A stretch of DNA of 64,000 nucleotides from Nocardioides mangrovi (GTDB lineage Bacteria; Actinomycetota; Actinomycetes; Propionibacteriales; Nocardioidaceae), in the NCBI RefSeq assembly GCF_020073815.1, contig NZ_JAIQZJ010000013.1, forward strand, positions 62,001 through 126,000, given 5' to 3'. The notes under the pieces are model-generated. The model had not been told where the DNA came from. It made no database searches and worked only from the letters and a program-made list of their open reading frames with translations. The position numbers and the translations under genes are program-made. Shown piece after piece: positions 58,543-64,000 of this stretch. Numbering within the stretch: position 1 is the stretch's first letter; the number at the start of each line of letters is the position of its first letter.

Positions 58543-59256
58543 TCAGGGTCGGGCCGGGGTCAGCAGCTCGATCCGGGGCTGCTTGGCCGGGTCGGGCCGG
58601 GCGTCGTAGTCGGGCGTGGCGTCGTACGGCGCCCAGGCGAGGTAGTCGCGCAGGTGGCGCTCGACGTACGGCGTGACCTCGGCGACCGTGACGTCGCGGC
58701 CGAGCTCGCGGCTCAGCGAGGTGACGCCCGCGTCGGCGATGCCGCAGGGGACGAACCGGTCGTACCAGCTCATGTCGACGTCGCAGTTGATCGCGAAGCC
58801 GTGCATGGTGACCCCGCGGCTGACCCGGATGCCGATCGCGGCGATCTTCCGCTCGGGACCGCGCTCGTCGGCCCGCAGCCAGACACCGCTGCGGCCGGGG
58901 ACGCGGGCGGTGGTGACGCCCAGGTCGGTGCAGACGTGGATGAGCGCCTCCTCGACCCGGCGCACGTAGTCGACGACCTTGACGTGGTCGGGCAGCGTGA
59001 CGATCGGGTAGCCGACCAGCTGGCCGGGGCCGTGGAAGGTGATCTTGCCGCCGCGGTCGACGTCGATGACCGGCGCGCCGCCGGGGTCGGCCGGGCGCTC
59101 GAAGGGCTCGGTGCGCTTGCCGGCGGTGAAGACCGGTGGGTGCTCCAGCAGCAGCACGGTGTCCTGCTGCGCGCCGTCGGCCACGCGCTCGTGGACCTCG
59201 CGCTGGAGGTCCCACGCGGCCAGGTAGTCGACGAGGCCGGCGTCCTGGAAGATCAC
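58543..59256 (-). CDS. lipB: Octanoyl-[ACP]:protein N-octanoyltransferase
   Basis: LipB moves octanoate from acyl carrier protein to lipoyl domains, before LipA adds sulfur. The 237-residue protein has VLLLEHPPVFTAGKR, the substrate-site GGKITFHGPGQLVGYP, the catalytic Lys region RKIAAIGIRVSRGVTMHGFA, and the acyl-accepting Cys in PCGIADAGVTSL. The GTG start at 59256 overlaps the stop of the upstream esterase gene. It is separated from lipA by the ABC pair, an insertion compared with the direct lipB-lipA order in mycobacteria. Confidence 0.95.
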   Translation of the reverse strand: MIFQDAGLVDYLAAWDLQREVHERVADGAQQDTVLLLEHPPVFTAGKRTEPFERPADPGGAPVIDVDRGGKITFHGPGQLVGYPIVTLPDHVKVVDYVRRVEEALIHVCTDLGVTTARVPGRSGVWLRADERGPERKIAAIGIRVSRGVTMHGFAINCDVDMSWYDRFVPCGIADAGVTSLSRELGRDVTVAEVTPYVERHLRDYLAWAPYDATPDYDARPDPAKQPRIELLTPARP

Positions 59257-60140
59257 GCCTGCGAGCCTACGCCGCGGCCGAGGAAGTCGAGCTCGGCGGG
59301 CAGCATGCGGCGCCAGTAGCCGGCGTCGTGGGCGCCCGGCTCGAAGGTGCTGGTGACGTCGGCGCCCGCCGGGAAGGCCTCCACGTAGTCCTGCACGTCG
59401 CGGTAGAACGGGTCGCCGGTCCCGACGTCGACGCGGACGGCGATGCCGTCGAGGTCGTCCTGGTGGCCGACCACGGTGTAGTGCTCGTACTCCTCCGCGC
59501 TGGCGAAGCCGGACGAGGACGCGTCGGCGGGGTCGGTCCAGATCGCCGGGCTGGCGGCGACCACGGCGGCGACTCGGTCGGGTCCGAGGACGCCGCCCAG
59601 GCGGAGCGCGCCGTACCCACCCATCGACCAGCCCATCAGGCCGACCCGCGACACGTCGAGGCCACGGCGGGCGAGCTCGGGGAGCAGGTCGTCGGTGACC
59701 ATGTCGCCGGTGTCGCCCTCGCCGTGCGGGTGCCAGTAGGAGGTGCCGCCCTCCGGGACCGCGATCGCGAACGGCCGGACCCCGTCCTGGATCGCCTGGG
59801 CGAGGTAGGCGCCGAGACCGAGCTCCCCGACCACGGTGTCGTGGTGCTGGCCGAGGCCGTGCAGGGCGACGACGACCGGCAGCGGTCGCCGGCTGAAGGG
59901 CTGGAGCAGCGTGTAGGGGACCCGGGCGCCGGCCATCGCCTCGGACCGGAAGCTCCTCGTGAGCCCGAGCACCGGCTCGACGTCCGCGGGGATCACGCCG
60001 TCGTCGCCGTTGAGGCCGAGGTGGGCCTGCGCCCAGGGTCGGCCCGGCAGCCAGCCCTGCTCGACGCCGGTGGCCGCTCCGACGGCACCGGCCACGACCA
60101 CGCCGGCGCCGCCGAGGAGGAGGGCGCGGCGGCTCGGCAC
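59253..60140 (-). CDS. Secreted esterase, Tat-type signal, esterase-D/PHB-depolymerase-like fold
   Basis: The 295-residue precursor begins with a twin-arginine-like signal (SRRALLLGGAGVVVAGAVGAA). The mature alpha/beta hydrolase has LPVVVALHGLGQ (oxyanion), the nucleophile elbow GWSMGGYG, an Asp in VDVGTGDPFYRDV and a C-terminal His (FEPGAHDAGYWRRMLPAEL). This layout matches putative esterases of the Esterase (PF00756) family, near mycolyltransferase-like folds. It is coupled to lipB by the GTGA overlap. The GTG start at 60140 begins the signal; substrate unknown. Confidence 0.85.
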   Translation of the reverse strand: MPSRRALLLGGAGVVVAGAVGAATGVEQGWLPGRPWAQAHLGLNGDDGVIPADVEPVLGLTRSFRSEAMAGARVPYTLLQPFSRRPLPVVVALHGLGQHHDTVVGELGLGAYLAQAIQDGVRPFAIAVPEGGTSYWHPHGEGDTGDMVTDDLLPELARRGLDVSRVGLMGWSMGGYGALRLGGVLGPDRVAAVVAASPAIWTDPADASSSGFASAEEYEHYTVVGHQDDLDGIAVRVDVGTGDPFYRDVQDYVEAFPAGADVTSTFEPGAHDAGYWRRMLPAELDFLGRGVGSQA

Positions 60141-60206
60141 CGGGCCAGTGTGGCAGCGCCTGTGGACAGCCGAGCGGTGCCGCTCCGGGGCGGGTAGGAC
60201 CAGGTC

Positions 60207-60638
60207 ATGCACCTGCTGCTCGCCCTCGCGCTGCTCCTCGACCCGACCCCGGCGACCCGGCCGGAGGTGGCCGCCGCGGACGTGCTGCACGCGTGGGACG
60301 TACGCCGGTCGGCGGCCTGGTCGGCGGGCGACGTGGCCGGTCTCCGGGCGCTCTACCTGCCCGGGTCGGCGGCCGGGCGGGCGGATGTGGCGATGCTGCG
60401 GGCCTGGCGGGCGCGAGGGCTGCGGGTCGAGGGGATGCAGACGCAGCTGCTGTCGGTGTCGGTGCGCTCGCGGACGCGCGAGCGCTTCGTGGTCGACGTC
60501 GTGGACCGAGTGGTGGTCGGGTCCGTCGTACCCAGTGGGGACGCGCTGCCTGCCGACCGGCCGACCGCGCACACGCTGGTGCTGCGGCGGGTGTCGGGGG
60601 AGTGGCTGGTCGCCTCCGTCGCCAGCGCCGTCAGCTGA
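60207..60638 (+). CDS. Small secreted/NTF2-like hypothetical protein
   Basis: A 143-residue protein with a short hydrophobic N-terminus (MHLLLALALLLDPTPA), then VLHAWDVRRSAAWSAGDVAGLRALY, and strands FVVDVVDRVVVG, HTLVLRRVSGEWLVASV. The pattern resembles SnoaL/NTF2-like folds. No active-site residues can be assigned. Divergent from the esterase and overlapping the convergent epimerase gene by 8 bases. Confidence 0.7.
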   Translation: MHLLLALALLLDPTPATRPEVAAADVLHAWDVRRSAAWSAGDVAGLRALYLPGSAAGRADVAMLRAWRARGLRVEGMQTQLLSVSVRSRTRERFVVDVVDRVVVGSVVPSGDALPADRPTAHTLVLRRVSGEWLVASVASAVS

Positions 60639-61530
60639 GAGCCGCCCGCACGACCTCGTGGACGGTGCGGTCGTGGAAGGCGTAGTCCGCGCCCTCGAGC
60701 ACGGTAGGCCGCAGATCGACCGAGCCGAGGACCTCGCCCGCGATCTTGCCGGCGCCGAGACGGATCGCGAAGGCCGGCGCGACCAGGAACGCCTTGCGGT
60801 CCAGCGCCCGGGCGAGCGCGTCGGTGAACTCGGCGTTGGTGGGCGTCTGCGGGCTGCAGAGGTTGACCGGCCCGCTGACGTCGTCGTGCTCGACGAGGTG
60901 GACGACCCCGCCGACCCAGTCGCGGAGGCTGACCATCGCCATCCGCTGCCGGCCGTCGCCGAGGCGGGCGCCGAGGCCGAGCCGGGTGAGCAGGCGCAGC
61001 TGCTTGAGGGGGGAGCTGTCGCGATCCATGACCACGGAGGTCCGCAGGAAGCAGACCCGGGCGTCGGCGTCGACCGCCGGCTGCGCGGCGTCCTGCCACT
61101 CGCGGCAGACGCCGGTCATGAAGCTGTCGCCGCGGCTCTCCGACTCCTCGGTGACCGGGTCGTCACCGTGGTCGCCGTACCAGGCGAGGGCGTTGCCCGC
61201 GAGGAACGCGGGCCGGCGCTCGCTGTCCGCGACCGCCTGCGCGAGCACCCCGGTGGTGGTCACCCGGCTCTCGCGCAGCTCGCGCGCCCATCTCGGCGAG
61301 TGGGGGTTGCCGACGGTCGGTGCGCCGGCGAGGTTGACGACGACGTCGGCGCCCTCGATCACGTCGCGGTCGTAGACCCCGGCGTACGGGTCCCAGGTCG
61401 ACTCGTCCGGCGACGACGTGGGCCGCCGGGTCAGCGCCACCACGCTGTGGCCGCGCCCGATCAGCTCCTGCGCCAGGTGGCGCCCCAGGAACCCCGACGC
61501 CCCGCCGATCACGACCGTCTTCGCGCTCAT
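60631..61530 (-). CDS. TIGR01777-family NAD-dependent epimerase-like protein
   Basis: The 299-residue protein is an extended SDR of the TIGR01777 (YfcH/SulA-like) family: dinucleotide motif GGASGFLGRHLAQEL, VVNLAGAP, NALAWYGDHGDD, FLRTSVVM, and C-terminal DUF1731 (EVLGSVDLRPTVLEGADYAF). It corresponds to Rv2216, which lies between dlaT and lipB in M. tuberculosis. The reaction is unknown. Start ATG 61530. Confidence 0.92.
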   Translation of the reverse strand: MSAKTVVIGGASGFLGRHLAQELIGRGHSVVALTRRPTSSPDESTWDPYAGVYDRDVIEGADVVVNLAGAPTVGNPHSPRWARELRESRVTTTGVLAQAVADSERRPAFLAGNALAWYGDHGDDPVTEESESRGDSFMTGVCREWQDAAQPAVDADARVCFLRTSVVMDRDSSPLKQLRLLTRLGLGARLGDGRQRMAMVSLRDWVGGVVHLVEHDDVSGPVNLCSPQTPTNAEFTDALARALDRKAFLVAPAFAIRLGAGKIAGEVLGSVDLRPTVLEGADYAFHDRTVHEVVRAALS

Positions 61531-61605
61531 GGGCCCACCCTGTCACGGGCGTGGGTGGGCCGGCCGGGTGCCGGTTGCATGGATACCCGGTGGACCGGGG
61601 ATTCC

Positions 61606-61641
61606 GGCACCTCGGGGGTGTTGCAACGCCCCCGAGGTGCC
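61606..61641. terminator. Near-perfect 36-base palindrome after sucB
   Basis: The arms GGCACCTCGGGGG and CCCCCGAGGTGCC (61606-61618, 61629-61641) flank a loop TGTTGCAACG that is itself self-complementary. It is 100 bases beyond the sucB stop and likely ends its transcript. An outer GGTGCCGG (61567) could also pair with CCGGCACC (61604). The GTTGCA loop core recalls the two-hairpin elements at 6525 and 13349. Confidence 0.7.
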
Positions 61642-61740
61642 AGGAGTGCCCCCGAGGTCCGGGCGAGGCCCGCCCGAAATGCAGGACCGGCGCCGACCCA
61701 CCCGTGGGCGAGTCGGCGCCGGTTCGGCGTACGGCGGGGA

Positions 61741-63513
61741 TCAGACCTCGAACTGACCGGCCTCCAGGCGCTGCTTGACCTCACGCAGGAAGCGGCCGGC
61801 GTCGGCGCCGTCGACCAGCTGGTGGTCGTAGGTGAGGGCCAGGTAGACCATGTAGCGCACGGCGATGGTCTCGCCGAGGTTCGGGTCGTCGATGACCACG
61901 GGACGCTTCACCACGGCACCGGGGCCGAGGATCGCGACCTGGGGCTTGTTGATGATCGGGGTGTCGAAGAGCGCCCCGAAGCTGCCCAGGTTGGTGATCG
62001 TGAAGGTGCCGCCCGAGAGCTCGTCCGGGCCGATCTTGTTGGTGCGGGTGCGCTCGGCGACGTCGGCGATCTTCTTCGCGAGCCCGGCCACCGACAGATC
62101 GCCGGCGTCCTTGACCACCGGGGTGAGCAGGCCCTTCTCGGTGTCGACGGCGAAGGCGACGTGCTCGCGGTCGAAGTAGGTGACCTCGCCGGCCTCCATG
62201 TCGATCGTGGCGTTGAGCGCGGGGTGCTGCTTGAGCGCGTCGATCGCGGCCTTGGCGAAGAACGGCAGGTAGGTCAGCTTCGCGCCCTCGCGGGCGAAGA
62301 AGTCGTCCTTCACCGACTCGCGGAGGCGGGCGATCTTGGTGACGTCCACCTCGACGACCTGGGTGAGCTGCGCGCTGGTCTGCAGCGACTCGCGCATCCG
62401 CTCGGCGATGATCTTGCGCAGCCGCGAGATCTTCTCGGTCTTGCCGCGCAGCGGCGACGGGGTCACCGGCGCCGGGGCGGTGGAGGTCGCCGCGGCCGGG
62501 GCCGCCGGGGCGGCAGCAGCGGCCGGGGCCGCCTGCTGCGAGCGCGCCGCGTCGAGGACGTCCTGCTTGCGGATCCGGCCACCGACACCGCTGCCGGTCA
62601 CCGACGCCAGGTCCACGCCGTGCTGGGTCGCCAGCTTGCGGACCAGCGGGGTCACGTAGCCGGGACCCTCGTCGCCGGAGGCCGCAGCGGGGGCGGCGGG
62701 CGCAGCCGCGGGTGCGGCCGGCGCGGGCGTCGGCTCGGGCTTCTTCTCCTCGGCCGGCGGAGCGGGCTCCGGCTCGGGCTCCGGCTCGGGCTCGGGCTCG
62801 GGCTCGGGCTCCGGCTCGGGCTCGGGCTCCGGCTCGGGGGCCTTCTCCTGCGGCGCAGCGGGGGCCGGCGCGGCGCCCTGGTCGCCGATGACGGCGAGCT
62901 CGGCACCGACCTCGACGGTCTCGTCCTCCTCGACCTTGATCTCGAGGAGGGTGCCCGCCACGGGGGAGGGGATCTCGGTGTCGACCTTGTCGGTGGAGAC
63001 CTCGAGCAGCGGCTCGTCGACCGCGACGTCGTCGCCGACCGACTTCAGCCAGCGGGTGACGGTGCCCTCGGTCACCGACTCGCCCAGCGCGGGCAGGGTG
63101 ACCGGCGTACCGGACCCGCCGGACGGCTTCGCCTCGGCGGCCGGCTTCTCGGCCTCCTCGGCCGCGGGGGCAGGCTCCTCGGCGGCCGCGGGCTCCTCGG
63201 CCTTCTCCTCCTCCGGCTCGGGCTCCGGCTCGGGCTCGGGCTCGGCGGCAGCCTCGCCACCGCCGCTCGACTCGCCCTCGTCACCGATCACGGCCAGGAC
63301 CGCGCCCACCTCGACGGTGTCGTCCTCGTTGGCCTTGATCTCCAGGAGGGTGCCCGCCACGGGGGAGGGGATCTCGGTGTCGACCTTGTCGGTGGAGACC
63401 TCCAGGAGCGGCTCGTCGACCGCCACCGTGTCGCCGACCTGCTTGAGCCAGCGGGTGACGGTGCCTTCGGTGACGGACTCGCCGAGTGCCGGGAGGTTGA
63501 CTTCGGTGGCCAT
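61741..63513 (-). CDS. sucB: 2-oxoglutarate/pyruvate dehydrogenase E2, dihydrolipoamide acyltransferase with two lipoyl domains
   Basis: The E2 core of a 2-oxoacid dehydrogenase complex (the actinobacterial DlaT/SucB type). The 590-residue protein has two lipoyl domains, lipoylated at Lys43 and Lys176 (both in STDKVDTE), joined by Glu/Pro/Ala linkers. A peripheral-subunit-binding domain follows at about 285-320 (YVTPLVRKLATQHGVDL). The trimer-forming catalytic domain ends in YDHQLVDGADAG with the catalytic His. The two lipoyl domains are nearly identical, showing recent duplication or gene conversion. The linker between domains contains a run of Glu-Pro repeats. Lpd lies directly upstream, lipA and lipB downstream, so the complex and its cofactor genes are together. 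Confidence 0.95.
   Translation of the reverse strand: MATEVNLPALGESVTEGTVTRWLKQVGDTVAVDEPLLEVSTDKVDTEIPSPVAGTLLEIKANEDDTVEVGAVLAVIGDEGESSGGGEAAAEPEPEPEPEPEEEKAEEPAAAEEPAPAAEEAEKPAAEAKPSGGSGTPVTLPALGESVTEGTVTRWLKSVGDDVAVDEPLLEVSTDKVDTEIPSPVAGTLLEIKVEEDETVEVGAELAVIGDQGAAPAPAAPQEKAPEPEPEPEPEPEPEPEPEPEPEPEPAPPAEEKKPEPTPAPAAPAAAPAAPAAASGDEGPGYVTPLVRKLATQHGVDLASVTGSGVGGRIRKQDVLDAARSQQAAPAAAAAPAAPAAATSTAPAPVTPSPLRGKTEKISRLRKIIAERMRESLQTSAQLTQVVEVDVTKIARLRESVKDDFFAREGAKLTYLPFFAKAAIDALKQHPALNATIDMEAGEVTYFDREHVAFAVDTEKGLLTPVVKDAGDLSVAGLAKKIADVAERTRTNKIGPDELSGGTFTITNLGSFGALFDTPIINKPQVAILGPGAVVKRPVVIDDPNLGETIAVRYMVYLALTYDHQLVDGADAGRFLREVKQRLEAGQFEV
62764..62838. repeat. GGCTCS hexanucleotide tandem repeat within sucB
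   Basis: About twelve units of GGCTCC/GGCTCG encode the (Glu-Pro)n linker between the second lipoyl domain and the subunit-binding domain. A shorter block of the same unit occurs at 63209-63243 in the first linker. Such repeats change length by slippage in steps of two residues without frameshift. Confidence 0.9.
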
Positions 63514-63552
63514 GGACTTCCTTCGCTTCGGGTGCGGTCTGGTTCAGGTGTA

Positions 63553-64000
63553 TCAGGAGTGGGCGTGCAGCGGCTTGCCGGCGAGCGCGAGGTGCGCCTC
63601 GCCGAGAGCCTCGTTCTGGGTGGGGTGGGCGTGCACGAGCGGGGCGACGTCCTCGGCGTACGCCTCCCACCCGTAGATGAGCTGCGCCTCGCCGATCAGC
63701 TCGCCGACCCGGTCGCCGACCAGGTGGACCCCGACGACGGGACCGTCGGTACGCCGGACGAGCTTCACGAAGCCCTGGGTCTTGAGGATCTGGCTCTTGC
63801 CGTTGCCGCCCAGGTCGTAGGTGATGCACTCGATCCCGTCGGCGCCGTACGTCGACGCCGCGGCCGCCTCGGTCAGGCCGACGGAGGCGACCTCGGGGTG
63901 GGAGTAGGTGACCCGCGGGATGCCGGCCTCGTCGATCGGCTGCGGCGCGAGCCCGGCGATGTCCTCGGCGACGAAGATGCCCTGCTGGAAGCCGCGGTGG
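63553..64000 (-). CDS. lpdA: Dihydrolipoyl dehydrogenase (E3), 5' part outside window
   Basis: Only the C-terminal ~149 codons are present; the gene runs off the right edge. The frame shows the end of the FAD domain (GIFVAEDIAGLA), then the dimerisation domain starting YSHPEVASVGLTEA, with KLVRRTDGPVVGVHLVG and the active-site His-Glu motif HAHPTQNEAL. This flavoprotein re-oxidises the lipoyl groups of SucB with NAD+. It lies 39 bases upstream of sucB, so they form one operon. Confidence 0.95.
   Translation of the reverse strand, partial: HRGFQQGIFVAEDIAGLAPQPIDEAGIPRVTYSHPEVASVGLTEAAAASTYGADGIECITYDLGGNGKSQILKTQGFVKLVRRTDGPVVGVHLVGDRVGELIGEAQLIYGWEAYAEDVAPLVHAHPTQNEALGEAHLALAGKPLHAHS

Noticed and set aside
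62764..62838. Tandem hexamers considered as a CRISPR-like or mobile repeat
   Set aside because: The units are contiguous, lack spacers and encode the Glu-Pro linker of SucB in frame.

Overview
The window is high-GC actinobacterial chromosome, most like Nocardioides or a close relative (Nocardioidaceae). The evidence is the GC-rich third codon positions, many GTG starts and 4-base ATGA/GTGA overlaps, an F420-type luciferase-like oxidoreductase, and actinobacterial families (DUF4191, RDD, DUF2630, DUF5996, GlnA1/GlnA2/GlnE). Species assignment is an inference, because no rRNA or tRNA is present.

The two ends carry a conserved housekeeping backbone. The left end (0-13 kb) has an ABC ATPase (cut by the window edge), panB, an MFS exporter with a divergent ArsR-like regulator, nadE, mmuM, then glnA2 - membrane protein - glutamine amidotransferase - glnE in one tightly overlapping operon. 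The right end (51.8-64 kb) has glnA1, an RDD protein, a lipoprotein, DUF4191, lipA, an ABC pair, lipB, an esterase, a TIGR01777 epimerase, sucB and the end of lpd. In Mycobacterium tuberculosis the same families (dlaT, Rv2216, lipB, lipA, Rv2219, Rv2219A, glnA1, glnE, glnA2 ... panB) lie within one compact block. Here glnE and glnA1 are about 39 kb apart.

The intervening region (13-51.8 kb) is accessory. It holds response regulators, an FMN/FAD oxidoreductase plus F420-type enzyme pair, a pentapeptide-repeat protein, a methyl-accepting chemotaxis protein, a type III glutamine synthetase (glnN), a FabH-like synthase and a DHA2 exporter. It also holds a Met/His-rich DUF6153-DUF305 pair, a frameshifted TDT-family membrane protein coupled to a cNMP-binding/thioredoxin-reductase-like fusion, and a divergent LuxR-LAL / SARP regulator pair. 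A frameshifted secreted S15-type hydrolase follows. Last comes a jetA-jetB-jetC (MksF-MksE-MksB) condensin operon that lacks the nuclease gene jetD/mksG.

Between jetC and glnA1 sits a precise 5.5-kb integrative element (46359-51849), bounded by a 19-bp direct repeat of the last bases of glnA. It encodes a tyrosine integrase, an excisionase-like protein, a Rep_trans-type replication initiator, a small conserved protein and a zinc-ribbon protein (frameshifted). Its cargo is a two-gene module, a DUF262 protein overlapping an Rx4H HEPN protein. That module, next to the Wadjet-like operon, is the best candidate for an uncharacterised defence or toxin system here.

Nitrogen metabolism runs through the window: three classes of glutamine synthetase plus GlnE, with a complete GlnR operator upstream of glnA1 and a partial one upstream of glnN. 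Two copies of an intergenic element with covarying hairpins, and three single-base frameshifts in otherwise well-formed genes, are also notable. No CRISPR array, rRNA or tRNA was seen, and no stretch longer than 300 bases lacks a gene.
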